Assembly (NCBI RefSeq): GCF_000189635.1
Contig: NW_002476267.1
Location: forward strand, 1 to 64,000
Direction of reading: 5' to 3'
Source: Tetrahymena thermophila SB210
Taxonomy: Eukaryota > Ciliophora > Oligohymenophorea > Hymenostomatida > Tetrahymenidae
DNA length: 64,000 nucleotides
The stretch's first letter is position 1. Each line of letters begins with the position of its first letter. Under the pieces are notes generated by a model that saw only the letters and a list, made by a program, of their open reading frames with translations, had not been told where the DNA came from and did no database searches. Positions 1-13,500 of this stretch are shown here, one piece after another. Made by a program: the position numbers and the translations under genes.

Positions 1-23
1 TTATTGATTTTTTTATACTATAG

Positions 24-2160
24 TTATTGCCAAGTAACCTAATAGAATGCTTCTGCATTAGCACTAGGGCTAGCAAAATGTATTAGCCTTTAAAGATTGA
101 AGCTTATGTTTCTGTATAAATTAATTTTTTTATTAATTCTTTTGTTAAATAAATATAAGTTAATTAAACAAATTATAAAAATTTAAAAATAATTTCTTTT
201 TGGTATTCTTTTTTTTATTTTTAGCGACTGCATAAATAACAATTTAATTGGAGCAAAAGGTTCTTCAGACTTAGGATCTGCTTTATCAATGTGCATTAAT
301 CTGTAGGATTTGGAAATCTTTCTTTTGTAAATAAACATTATTAATTATTTTGTCTTTGATAAGAACTCAAATAACATAAATATAAAAATAATAAATTACT
401 TTAATTTTTGTTAATTATTTTAATTTAAAAATTTAATTACCTTTCATAATTTAATCAATCTAAGTTTTAACTTTTATAAATTTTTTCAAGTAATTATTTT
501 AATATTTTTAATTTCACAAATAATTTGGTTAAAACATATTTAAAGTAGTAGTAACATTAATGATATTGGTGCATATGGATTAATATATGGTTTAGTGAAC
601 TGTATAAATCTATCAATACTGTCACTTAGCCTTCAGTAATAAACATTATTTATTATTTAATTATTTCACTTGACCTAATATAATTAAGATTTTAGGTCTT
701 TTCACTATTTTATCTTTTTTACATTTATTATATAGTTTATTTTTCATCAAACTTTTTATCCTATTTAATTATTTAATTATTTATTTATTTCAAATATGAA
801 AAGAGGCAATTAAATTGGAAACTAAGGAGCTTCAGATATAGGTTTTGCTTTAGTAAAGTTACCAAACCTTCAAAATCTGAAACTTGGTCTTCAGTAAATT
901 AATAAGCTATTTTAATATTACTTTTGTTGTTTATTAAGTAAAAACAATTTTAATTGCCTGTTATTAGGCAGGAAATATTATTTATTATTTGTTTTCTCTT
1001 TTATTTTTTTATATGGTTGTTTTAATTCCATTTTTTGCTTGAGTTTTAAATTATAAATTAATATTTAAATTAATTTTAAATATATAAACAGTGATAATTA
1101 AATTGGTGCTGAAGGTGCATTAAATTTAATTTCTGGTTTGACAAAGTGTATTAGCCTCAAGTATTTGAAACTTCATCTATTGTAAGAAAACTAACTATTT
1201 TTTTATATTTTCATTTTTGGATTTATTTGTTCATATATTTTTAAGTAAACTTTAAGAGCAAAAAGAGGAGGATTTTAAAATAAAAATAAAAAGAAATTAT
1301 TAATAAATTAACAATAAAAAAAATTTATTTTATATTATACCTTTATTTCTAAAAAACATTGTTATACCTACTCAACGTACAAATTAATTAATTAAAAGAT
1401 TAATATTAAAAAAAGCTGTTCTTATTCTGGTTTAATTAACTAAATTTTTAATTTTTTTTTCTATTTTTTGATCAATAATTTTTTTTATATTTAAATGGTA
1501 ATTTAATTAATTACATTTAAAAAATATAAAATAGTTGCAACTAAATTGGTGGTTTCAATATCTCAGATTTAGAAAATACTTTTATAAAGTTAAATAGAAT
1601 TTCGATGCTAATTCTCACTCTTGAGTAAAATATTTTAAAGATTCACTCACTCATTTGTTTTGTTTTTTAAACATTTTAAATCTTTAAAAATTTTTTATTT
1701 TATTTATTTTAGGATTTAACACTTAATTAAAATTTAAATAAATATTAAAAGCAATAACTAAATTGAATAGCACGAAGCATAAAGTATATGTTTTACTTTA
1801 TCAAAAATAGATCAACTCAATTATTTAGATTTCTCTATCTTGTAAAAAACTTAATTTACTTTATTTTATTTTTGTTAATTTTCTTTAAAATATAATTAAG
1901 AAAACAAACAAAATTTTTGATTATATTTAATTTATTGTTTTTTCAATTTAATTTTATTAATTTTATTTATTTATTTACTGAATTTATATTTCTAATTTAA
2001 AGCAATAATTCAATTATTTTAGCATTTCTTTCTATTTAAATTTTAAAAATTGTTTTGTTGATATAAAAGTAAAAATAATATCAGCAAGGCTGTGGAAGGC
2101 AAATTATATGCTAAGATTCTCAAAATGAAGAGATTAGTTAAATAATACTTTAGTATTTGA
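24..2160 (+). CDS. Leucine-rich-repeat protein, 3' part (5' end outside window)
   Basis: Eight exons read in one frame with TAA/TAG as Gln: 24-113, 225-326, 546-635, 804-893, 1092-1181, 1535-1624, 1752-1841 and terminal 2070-2160, which ends in TGA. Six of the seven repeat exons are exactly 90 nt (the second is 102 nt). All begin one base before a codon boundary, so every intron is phase 2. Each exon encodes one ribonuclease-inhibitor-like LRR of the pattern N-x-I-G-x-x-G-x-x-x-L-x-x-x-L-x-x-C-x-x-L-x-x-L-x-L-x-L. The last exon encodes a basic tail (KILKMKRLVKQYFSI) that resembles the tails of the other two LRR genes here. Introns are AT-rich with GTA..AG ends. A sequence near 2003 starts like another repeat exon but lacks a donor site and looks decayed. 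LRR proteins bind other proteins; the ligand is unknown. The N-terminal part lies left of the window. Confidence 0.82.
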
Positions 2161-3358
2161 TCAGAAAATGTTTATAATTAATTACTTAGCAAAATTATAT
2201 CAATATTAAAAATAAATTTATTTAATATTTTGTTTGAATATGTTTTAATCAAAATATTGTTTATTTATTTTGTAAAAATATTAACATTTTGAATTCAATT
2301 ATTGCATTTTTCAATATTAAAAATAATAAATTATTCTTAAGAGGGTAAAGAAAAGGAATTTAAATAAAAAAGTTAAGATCTCTTCTGATTAAAATAAAAG
2401 AAAATTATTAAATGTGAAATTGCAATAACTATTAATAAATTTCTTTTATAACAATTTATTAGTAATGACTTAAATGATATTTAAAAATAATAATAATTAA
2501 ATTAAAGATTACCTCTTTTTAAAAAATTTATTTTCTGATTTTCTTAGAATTAGATTTTTGATATATAAAAATATCTTTTTCATACTAAAGATACAAATAC
2601 CCTTGCATTTTATTTTTAAACAATTATTATATTTTCATAAGTAGGGAGATATTAGTCCGGAAAAAATAAGAATTTTATTAAATTAAAAAGTTTAATTTTC
2701 TGGTAAAAAAGTAAATAAAATAATTAATAAATTTAATTGATGAAGATACTCATTTTAATTATTTTTATCTGACTTCTGTAAATTTTAAAGGAGAAAGAGG
2801 TTAATCAAAGATTTTTGTTAGAATTATGTTTAACGAAAATAATAGGAACATAATGATTATATAATTAATATAGATCTGAATATAGTATTTTTTGAAAGAC
2901 AATTTTAAAGGAAAAAAGGTTCATTATGATATTTAGTAATTAATAAATTTATTTTTAAGCTATTTGTACCTTTGATAGTATTGCGAGGAAACTTTAAAAG
3001 AGAATAAGATTGAAAAAAAGACTTATTAAATTAAATGCTGTTGAAAAAAGATTGAATTCATTGATTATTTAATTTAATTGATGTAGACGCTAATTTAAAT
3101 TTGTCTATTAGACACCTTTAGATCGTATTTCTAAAGAAAATTTTAATGAAGAAAAATAAGAAAAACAATTATTATTATATTAATAAATTAAGTGTTATAA
3201 ATAGGTAATAAAAATAGAAGTGCAATTATTATTAAATAAAAATAATTTAGATTAATTAACTGTTTTTAGTTCTATTTTAAAAACAGATTGTTTTAATATC
3301 TTCATATTAAAAAATAGATCAAACAAAATTAAAATAATTCAATAAAGATATACATAAA
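2161..3358. other. Intergenic region with degenerate repeats
   Basis: No reading frame of note. From about 2735 it holds degenerate copies of a flank module, recognisable by 'attaaatttaattgatg' and 'ctaaagaaaattttaatg' motifs. The best copy (about 3011-3358) sits directly upstream of the next gene and recurs near 5089 and 5505. Confidence 0.6.
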
Positions 3359-4705
3359 ATGGATTAGAATTAATTTATTAGATTTATAGATATTGAGACC
3401 TAAAAAAATTTAATAAAATTATTAAATATTTAAGAAGATTCACCCTTAATAGATTAAGCTGTTATTTTTAATATAGAAAAGAAATATGAATATACATGGG
3501 CTTAAAAGCTGTTCTAATCAACTATTGATCCTTCTCATTTCATTTTAAACTTTCCTACAACAGGAAAAAAATACATATTCTTAAATAAAAATATGAAATA
3601 CACGAAAAAAATTTAATAAAATGAACAAATAATAGAAGATGATAGGTTATTCAGTGTCATATATTGTTTTGATTTTAAAAAAAAAGCATGGACCGAAAAG
3701 GAATATTTAAATGCATCAAAGCATTTCATAAAAGCTTTAAACTTAAATCAAGATTTGAATAACATAAAAAATATGAAATGGAGATAAAGCGGAATTAACT
3801 GGGGAAAAGCAACTTTGTATTCTAGATGCTATTAACACTGTGAGGCTAATTGTATAGGAAGCTGTAGTAAGTGTGTTTATTTTTTATAAGAAGAAGAATT
3901 AAAAAATTCTTTTATTCCTTACAAAATAGAATAAAACCCTAAATTCATCTTTGAAAACGCTTTATTTGAAATTGCTAAACGCTTTAATGATTATTTATAT
4001 CCTTTGTTAATTTTCTAGTAAAACGAAATACCTATTAATTTAAACGAATTTCTTATTAAAACGAGCTGTGTTTTGTCATAAGGTCTTTATGATAGTGAAT
4101 ATTGCAGTCGATTTTTACCTATTAAATATATTAAAATTTAAATAGAACTATTTAATAATTAAAAAAAGAAGAATTTAAAATCTTTTGAAGAGCTATATTT
4201 GCTAAGTCGAAATGAAATAAAAACTTTAAATATTAACTTTAATTATTTTGAAAATAAAGAACTAAGGTTGAATTTATATGAATTTATTTTATCTTTAAAT
4301 AATTTAAAGTCTATTAACATAAGATTTGACTCTAATAGGGAAATAATAAATATAACTGACTATTCATTTTTTTTTTCTTTCTTAAGATAATTGAAGGTTT
4401 AAAATATTTCAATATGGTTTTTACTTAGTGAAAATACATAATAGGTATTAGATTGTCTTGTAGCACTAGATTAATCAGTCAAATCTATAAAAATAACATT
4501 TTAGTAAATAATAAATATTAATCCTGAGATTATTGTATAAAAATTGCTAAAAATTAAAAATATAAATGAAATTTAATTGAATTAAGTAATAGAATGTTGC
4601 AGATAGTTGGATAATTCAGATAAATTTTCCTATAAGTTTTTTCAAAAATGGAAAAATTAGTTTATCAAGAAGTGTAAGAAATTATGTAGCCTATAAATTA
4701 ATTGA
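3359..4705 (+). CDS. Tetrahymena-specific protein with Cys cluster and LRR-like C-terminus (copy 1)
   Basis: Uninterrupted frame of 448 codons from ATG at 3359 to TGA at 4703-4705, no intron needed. I do not recognise the family. Residues 139-175 form the most conserved block: a W-rich start (KMKWRQSGINWGKA), then cysteines at 157, 161, 165, 169 and 172 spaced C-x3-C-x3-C-x3-C-x2-C, which could bind zinc. Residues about 275-340 resemble irregular leucine-rich repeats (IKTLNINF, LNNLKSINIRF). No signal peptide or membrane segment is visible, so it is probably cytosolic. It forms a direct tandem pair with the gene at 5867, and the duplicated unit includes about 350 bp of upstream DNA. Conservation of an open frame in both copies despite many substitutions argues that both are genes. 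Function unknown. Confidence 0.8.
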
Positions 4706-5866
4706 AATTAATAAAGAAAATTAGATTTTCTGTCTGTCTGAAATATAAATCATTTAAATTTTATCTATAATTTGTTTTCTTTCTTATTCAAGCAAATAGT
4801 ATGTAAAAATTATAAATTTTCAAAAATATTTACATATATTATATTGTCAATTCTTTTATATACAATGTGTTCAAACCTTGAAGGAAGATTTTTTTTTTTC
4901 TGTTTTATTTTATTAAAAGAGATTTAAAATCTCAACTAAGTAAGATTCATATTGAAATCTTAAATCTGAAATTTTGATGAGATTGTACAGTATTTATTTT
5001 ATTTAATTCCAAAATATTTTCATTTAATTTATAAAGCAAACTTTATACTTAATTCTTTTTTTCTTAAGAATATTTAAGAAAAGAAGTAAGATTGAATAAA
5101 TTATTTATTAAATTTAATGCTCTCAATAAAAATAAATTGAATACTTTGATTATTTAACTCAATTAATGTAGCTCCATTAATTTAAATGTGTATATCAATT
5201 AATTGCCTATCTATCGTATTTCTAAAGAAAATTTTAATGAAGATAAGCCTTAAATAGTATTATTATAATATTAATAAATTAAGTGTTATAGTTAATTAAA
5301 ATAATTTAGGTTAATTAATTGTTTATAGTTCTAGTTTAAAACCCAGTTTTAATACTTTCATATTAAAAATCGATCAAATAAAATTAAAATAATTTAATAA
5401 AGATATAAAAATGAATTGGAACAATGATATTCAATTCATAGCTGGTAAAAAAATAAATGAATAATTAATTTAATTCATGTAGACACTCACTTTAAACATT
5501 TTAAAGGAGATTAAGATCGAATAAATATTTATTAAATTAAATTTTCTAAAAAAAATTGAATATCTTGATTATTTAATTTAATTAATGTAGACACTAATTT
5601 AAATTTGTCTATTATACATACCCCTATCTATCGTATTTCTAAAGAAAATTTTAAAGAAGATTGAATGCTATCATTATTATATTAATAAATTAAGCGTAAT
5701 AAATAGGAAATAAAAATAGGAATGCAATTATTATTTAATTAAAATAATTTAGATAAACTAATTGTTAAAAGAACTAATTAAAAAACCAGATTGTTTTAAT
5801 ACCTTCATATTAAAAAATATATCAAACAAAATTAAAATAATTCAATAAAGATAGATATATTTAAAA
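4706..5866. other. Intergenic spacer of the tandem pair
   Basis: No gene seen. It contains the orphan flank copy (5089-5411) and the functional-position flank copy (5505-5866) described in neighbouring entries. Confidence 0.6.
5089..5411 (+). repeat. Orphan copy of the duplicated 5' flank
   Basis: It matches the flank upstream of both tandem genes (shared 'ctatcgtatttctaaag' and 'attaataaattaag' stretches) but is followed by another flank copy instead of a gene. It looks like the remnant of a third unit whose coding part was lost. Confidence 0.7.
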
Positions 5867-7195
5867 ATGGAGTATTTTTTTGATGAATTAGATATTGAGA
5901 CCTAAAAAAATTTAATAAAATTTTTAAATATCAAAGAAGATGTTTCCTTAATAGATTAAGCTGTTATTTTTAATATAGAAAGGAAATATGAATATACATG
6001 GGCTTAAAAGCTGTTCTAATCAACTATTGATCCTTCTCATTTCATTTTAAACTTTCCTTCAACAGGAAAAAAATACATTTTCCTAAATAAAAATATGAAA
6101 TACACAAAAAAAATTTTTTTAAATGAATAAATAATATACGATGATAGGTTATTCAGCGTCATATATTGTTTTAATTTAATTCATATTGAATATAGCGGAG
6201 GAGCAAAGCATTTCATAAAAGCTTTGAGCTTAAATCAAGATTTGAAAGATTTAAAAAATATGAAATGGAGATAAAGTGGAACTAACTGGGGAAAAGCAAC
6301 TTTGTATTCTAGATACTATTAGCACTGTGAAGCTAATTGTTTAGGAAGCTGTAGTAAGTGTGTTTATTTTTTATAAGAAGAAGAATTAAAAAATTCTTTT
6401 ATTCCTTATAAAATAGAATAAAACCCTAAAATCATCTTTGAAAATACTTTATTTGAAATTGCTAAACGCTTTAATGATTATTTGTATCCCTTATTATTTT
6501 TATAATAAAACGAAATACCTATGAGTTTAGATGAATTTCTTTTTTATATAAAAATGCCTCTTTTGTCATCAACAGGTTTTTATGATAGTGAAGAGTATAG
6601 TAAATTGTTACCTATTAAATATATTAAAATTTAAATAGAACTATTTAATCATAAAAAAATGAAGAATTTAAAATCATTTAAAGAGCTATATTTGCAAAGT
6701 CCAAATGAAATAAAAACTTTAAATATCAACTTTAATAATCTTAAAGATTAATAATTAATGTTGAATTTATATAAATTTATTTTATCTTTAAATAATTTAA
6801 AGTCGATTAACATAGGAATTGACTCTAATAGCGAAATAATAGATATAACAACTGTCTATTAATTTTTTTTTTCTTCTTTAAGATAACTGAAGGTTTAAAA
6901 TATTTCAATATGCTTCTAACTTCATAAAAACACATAATAGATATTAGATTGTCTTGTATCACTAAGTTAAACACTCAAATCTATTTAGATTACATTTTAG
7001 CATTCAATAGAAATTAATCCTGAGATTATAATATAAAAATTGCTAAAAATTAAAAATATAAATTAAATTAAATTGAATTAAGTAGACGCATGTTGCAGAT
7101 ATTTGGGAAATAAATTCTCCTGGAAGTTTTTTCAACAATCGAGAAATTAGTTAATCAAGTAGTGTAAGAAATTATGTAGCCTAGAAATTTATTGA
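5867..7195 (+). CDS. Tetrahymena-specific protein with Cys cluster and LRR-like C-terminus (copy 2)
   Basis: Intronless 442-codon frame from ATG at 5867 to TGA at 7193-7195. Paralogue of the gene at 3359 over its full length. It keeps the W-x-x-x-G-x-x-W-G-K-A-T block and four of the five clustered cysteines; the first is replaced by tyrosine (SRYYQHC against SRCYQHC in copy 1). A stretch of about 10 residues before the shared AKHFIKAL segment differs completely between copies. The C-terminal half has leucine-rich-repeat-like segments such as LNNLKSINIGID. No signal peptide or transmembrane segment. If the cysteine cluster binds metal, the lost first cysteine would weaken or change the site. 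Function unknown. Confidence 0.8.
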
Positions 7196-7533
7196 AATTA
7201 ATAAAGAAAATTAGATTTTCTCTCTGATATTTTAATCATTTAAATTTTTATCTTTAATTTGTTTCTTTATAGTTAGTGTATGTAAACTTTAAAAAATTTC
7301 AAAATTTATTTAAAGCTATTCCTAAAATAAATTTTATTGTCCATTTAAAAATTCTTGAAAAGCAATTAATTTTATCAAAAAAATGATATTTAAAAAATAA
7401 AAATTAATTTAAAAGTTTTATTAGATTAAATTTAAAATAATATTATAAAAATAAGATAAAAAATTAGAATAAAAGCAATAAACAAATTCTAGATATTTTT
7501 GAATTTTATTTTATATTAACTATTAAAAAAGCT
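7196..7533. other. Intergenic, convergent 3' ends
   Basis: Short AT-rich region between the + strand gene ending at 7195 and the - strand giant gene ending at 7534. I see no gene or RNA feature in it. Confidence 0.6.
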
Positions 7534-10500
7534 TCATTGGCTATTATTTACTAACTCTACTAACACTTTGTCAGCATTAGTACAACTATTGCTGGTCATT
7601 ATTCTTTCATTATCATTTTCAGACTATTTACTTTGTTAAGTATCAAGCTATGTTTTATCTTCATTGGATTCAAATACTAATATTATTATATTAATTTTAA
7701 TTTTATTAAAAATATTTGTTTTAATTAACTTACATAAAGGACTTTATTTAGTTTATCTGGTATAGTATGCCCACATATCTCTCATGTTTTAAAATTAATT
7801 TCTTTATTTAAGACTTTTATTACTTTAATTCAACTCATGAGATTTTATTAGAACAAATTTATTAGATTATTGCAAATTTGATTGTTAAGTTTAAGTTTAG
7901 TTAATTTATTAATTGAAATGTGTTTGAAAAGATTCTTAATGGTAGAAGCTGTGATTTTTAAAGTATAACAAGAGGTTTCTTATTTTATTTTTGACACTTT
8001 TTACTTTTATCAAAGATCTAATTCGATGATTGCTTTATATCTAAATATTTTCAAAGAGTCTGGGATATTTAACTTTCAGAATATAAATCAGTTCTTAAAT
8101 AAAATTTCTGTTTATTTTTTCATTTGATATTGTTATTTAAATTATGCCCATAATCAGCTATACAATAAATTATATATTTATTGCCAACAAAAATAATGTT
8201 AAAAATACATGGTAAAATACCTGATTCTCATTAACAAAATTTGATTATATCGAAGATACGTTTAAGGAAATAGAGCAAAGTAAGGAAGATTTTAAAAGTA
8301 AGCTGTTAAAATTTCTAATAATATAAGGTCTTGACTTAAAAATGATGTACGACTATATCAAAAATACTACATTCAGCAAGCAAATCTTTTGAAAAATTAA
8401 ATTACTTAGTTAACTAAAAAAAATGAAAATAGATTTTACTTTAAAAAATTCAATTTATTGAAGTAGCACTGAAATTATAATTAACAATGACTTATAAACT
8501 AATTTTCCGAATTCCCAATAGTAAAATTTTTCTTTATAACCGGCAAATATAAAAGAATACTTGATTTCTTAGAAAATTGACCATTTCTATCTTTTTCCCT
8601 TTCTAACTTTTAAAAACAAAAATAGAGGTATGAAAATAGCCCATATAATTAATAGAGGAATGCTGAAGAATAAGACATATGGCTAGTGTTTTTTAGAGTC
8701 AAAGCATCTCACATTAAAGTCTAAATCAAGATATTTTTCATTACCAATATTTATACAATTCATAGACCTACTTAAGAGAGTAACGACCATAGGGAAGAAG
8801 TATAAATAAAAGAAAATCGAAGCAGTTTTTATGTAATTAACAATGATATTTTTCTTTTTTATAATAAAATATGATAGCAAATAAACTATCAAATAAATAG
8901 CCAACAAAGATAAAGGTAGCATAAAAGACCAAGATATTTAGAATAACCACAAAGGTTACATTTCAGGATGATTAGAAAAATAGCAATCTATAGATTTACT
9001 TGTGATATTTATAGCACTCCCAGATACTTAGAATGGTAATTTATAATAATTAGATTAATTAAATTAAAAAGAAGCTAGCAAAGATATTATTTATAGATGA
9101 TCTGTAAGTATCTTTGATACAATTTAAGGTTTATCTGCCTTATAAACTTATTTAAAATTTTTTTATAAAATAAAAAGAATTTATTATAATTGAAATTTTA
9201 CTTGTTGAACCAAAAAAGATAATGCCTGCTTTGTTCAAATAGTAAGATGCTAGTTTAGCTTACAATTTATATAAAATATTTTTAAGAATAAAAAAGGTAT
9301 AGCAAGCCACAAGCAAGAAGATAATGAAATTATATAGAAAAATTAATAAGAAATTCTCTTCACACTTATAGCAAACTCCAGGATTAAATATCTGTGAGTA
9401 ATTTTCTCCCCAAACATCTCCATAAATATCACATGAGTAGCAAAGAGGACCTATATTTCCCTTAATGCAATTAAACTTATTTTTAATTTTATAAATTATT
9501 AATTTATTTTAATTTTAGTAAGATCTTAAAAATATATTTTAAATTAGTTTAAAATTTAAAAAATAAAGCAGAATAATAATTATTAACCTTTGATTCAGGA
9601 GATTCTGGCTAGCAAGAATCTCGATTAAAAATGCATTGTATTATATTATCTGTTTGATTATTTAGTCTCCAATATCCATTCTTTAAATTTATAGTAGAAC
9701 TATAGCACTTAATTGCTGTGTCAGGACATTATTAGCAAGATAAATCATTCTAATTTAAAGAATATTTACCTTCAGGGCATTCATCACAAATAATCGAATC
9801 TCCTATTTACTTTTAGATTTCTCCAACCGAACAGCTTTCGATTTAAATTGTTAAACTTTTTGATAATGGCTATTATCTTATGTAAGTATTTCCTTTAGAA
9901 TCTATCAGTTGAGAAAATTAATTAGATTATAATTATAAAGCCATTTCAGTTAAAGGTTTATACATAATTTAAACATTTAATTTAAATCCATCAGAAATAA
10001 TCTGTTTTGATTATAGCTCTCCGCTACATTATATCTATTGTAATTATTATTCACATATAATTTAAATACCGATTTACTGAATTATAGATTGCACATTTGA
10101 ACTATAATGATCAAATTGTAAAAGTTATAACTCAGGATATTAGATAGGATTATTTTCTTCGTCTAGCAATTAAATTTTATCAAAGAATATTTAATTTCCA
10201 CTTTTAAACTACTGAATTTATATTTATTATTGATGACTTTTCTTAATACTATAACTTGGAACTTTTATATCATCTAAATTTAATTCAATTTTTCTTAATG
10301 TTGAACCAAAGTTATGGCCATATAGTTAAGCTTGATTGCCAATAATTGAGTTTTTACTATGAATTTTTTTTTCTAAATCTAAAATTAAGTCTGGCACTAT
10401 TTACTCATAATAAATTCCACCACCGATTGCTGCTTAATTTTATTTAATTAAACTATCTTCCATTATTAAATTTGAATTTATGAGACTTATGGCTCCTCCT

Positions 10501-13500
10501 GTGGATGCATAAGCTTTATTTTAAATAAATTAGCTTGACATTATACTAAGTTAGCAAATGGTAATTTTGTTTTAGATAAAAATAGCTCCTCCATTTTACA
10601 TTTAACAAAAGTTTTCCTAAAAGACAGTGTGAAGTATTTATATGTTAATGTTTTCAATAGCATATATTGATCCTCCTTATCCAAAAACATTCCAGTTATT
10701 TTTAAAGGTACTGTTATAAATATATGTTTGATTGCATTATTTGATAATAACAATCGAAGAATACATATCACTTTAAATTTTAACATTATTCACATCTATT
10801 TTATTTAACTTCAGATTATTTAATTCTGTAAATTATATAAGTGAAGCTTAGTCATTTATTGTAGAGTTAAAAAACTTGCAAAATGATATTTAAGATTAAC
10901 CATCAATCAATTATTAACTTAGACCTAGTATTGTAGTTTAACAATCAATACAAGTTAATTAGGTTATGATACTATTTTTAAAATTAGTTACAATAAATAA
11001 TTATGAACTTTCATTCAATAACGCTGCCATAATACCTTATAAATCAATATATTAAAGCAACAATTCTGTTGTAATTATACTAAAAAAATATTATTTCACA
11101 GATAGGCTATTAAGAGTTACATTACTAATTAGAGTGATATTCACTTCGGTCTGCAATTTAATATCTTCTGATTTGCTGATATTCATATTTTGAATATAAA
11201 AATATTTGCAAAATTACTTAGTTTGATCAATTTATAGAGGTTATATTTGTAATAATTAAACTTAATTGCTTTATATGACAGTCAAATTTTATATAAATGT
11301 ATAGTAATTAGCATAAATATTTATTATCTAAGAATCATAAACCTTGCTCATAAATAAGTTTGTTAATGTAAAATTATTAACTAATCTTATATCAAATAAA
11401 TTAGTTTATTTTGATTAAGTTATTTAAATATTTGATATTGTTACTTGAGTATTGTTGTAGATGTAAAATACATCAGTTAAAGACATGTTAAATATTTGGA
11501 TTTTATTAATTATTATTTATTAATTATTCATTAAACTAATTGCATAACTAACATCTTGAAAATTTTCAAACTGCATGTTTTCTATTACAACAAATTGACA
11601 GTCAGTTATAAAAATCTAGCTTTTGTTCGAGCTACTTTGATTATAATTAAGTTTTATATTTTATATAAACACTCTTTCTATATTTTATATAAAGAGTTAT
11701 TCCTAAACAAATAATGTTATATTACATATTTATAAACTGTTTATTTGGTTATTTAAATTCAAAGTAAGTGGGTCAATTATAAAAAGGCTCATATATCTTA
11801 TGATCAAGCTATATATATTTGGAAGTATTACTAAATCACTTTACCAATAAATTTTATTAATTTAAGATCTAGATTAAATAACTAAGCTGAAAAGTTATTA
11901 AGAAATTACACTAATCTCATCTAGCTCAAACTAGTAAATACTATAGATGAATTAATCATTTTAATATTCAGTTTCAATCAAAGAAAGTACTTAAATATCA
12001 CTCAAAGCAGGAACAATTTAGTTAAGTTTTATTATATTTTTAATATTTTCTAAAGGCTTTTTTTAATATTATAATTAAACAGAACAATTTTCATAAACAG
12101 ATAAAGGTAAAATGAAATGCTAAATATTATTATAGCTAGAAATTAATACTTATAGTTATGCATAATTAGAGTTAATAACTAGCTTAAAATTTTAGAGAAA
12201 TGAGAAAGGTTGATTTATCACTTATGATATTACGTTATTGCCATTTTAATCTAATTATAATATTAAGTATTTCATTTTTAGAATTACAATAAAATAATAA
12301 TTAAAGCTTATATCTATAATACTGATTGCATCTTTAATCCCTTAATTAATAACAGGGAACTATTGTTAAAAGCTTAATCCATTATAAATAATGATGCTAT
12401 TAGGACATATCGAGTAAATAAAATTTGTATCATAATTTAAAATAGCTTATTTTAAACATGAATTTTTTATTGTTATTAATAATTTCAATTAAAAGTTGTA
12501 AACTTATGTAATTCCTCTGTTAATAACTACATATATTAACTTTCTAATAGGGTCATTAACAATATTAGTAACTTTTATATATTTTAGAATTTGTGTGTGC
12601 TTAATGGTTAATTCTTATATGTCAGCTATTTAAATTTAATAGTCAGTTTCTTACTAAGATACAATACAAATTAAATTTGCATCATTCGCATCGTTATTAT
12701 TAATTCTTTCTTCAAAATCAACTGAAATTTTCCACCAGTTAATTTTACTACCTTAACTATATTTCTTTTATAGTTTGAAAGTAAATTTAATTAAATTATT
12801 GCTGAGCAAGTTTATTTAACTAAGTTGGTTAGTTTATAAATTAAATATTTGGATCATGTTGGCCGATGGCAAAACAACAAAATTATTGTATATGAAGGCT
12901 TAGGTTATATCTCCTTAATCGAAATTAACCAAATTTATCTCCATAGGACTTTCAATAGATAATTCCAAATAATTCAATTAGAAATTCTATTCATACAATA
13001 ATAATATTTAATTTCTTAACTTATCATAAAAATAATTATCAGGGATATTCTAAATTTTTATGTTTTTAATTAGACATAATTTTTCATTTATTAAATCAAC
13101 TTAAATTATGCTTATTTATTAGTATTAAATCAAAAAAAAAGTACTCTAATCTATTAAAATTGGCTCAGTAAAATATGGTTGAATATTTTATGAAAAAGGT
13201 TCTAGCAATAAAGTGTCTACCAGTTATGCATCATTAAATAAGTTTATTGATAAATTTATAATACTATAAGAAACTAAGTAATCTCCATTCAAAACGATAT
13301 TTTGGACATTTTAGTATTAGAGTAAATTAGTTTAACCTGAATATAATACTTCTTATAAATCAAATGCAACAATCTATTAAGTAGTCTAAACAATCAAAGT
13401 TTACTAAAAGGTATTCAAATAAACATTTTATATTTCAACACCATTTTAATAATTTATAGAAAAAGTTTCAATAAATAATATGTCAGGATAGGAATAAGTG

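Larger units (their letters stand above)
3011..7290 (+). repeat. Tandem segmental duplication carrying the 3359 and 5867 genes
   Basis: The unit is about 350 bp of flank plus a gene and its short 3' flank (3011 to about 4800). It recurs in the same orientation at 5505-7290. The two genes match along their whole length with scattered substitutions and a few in-frame indels. The spacer holds an orphan copy of the flank. Confidence 0.8.
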
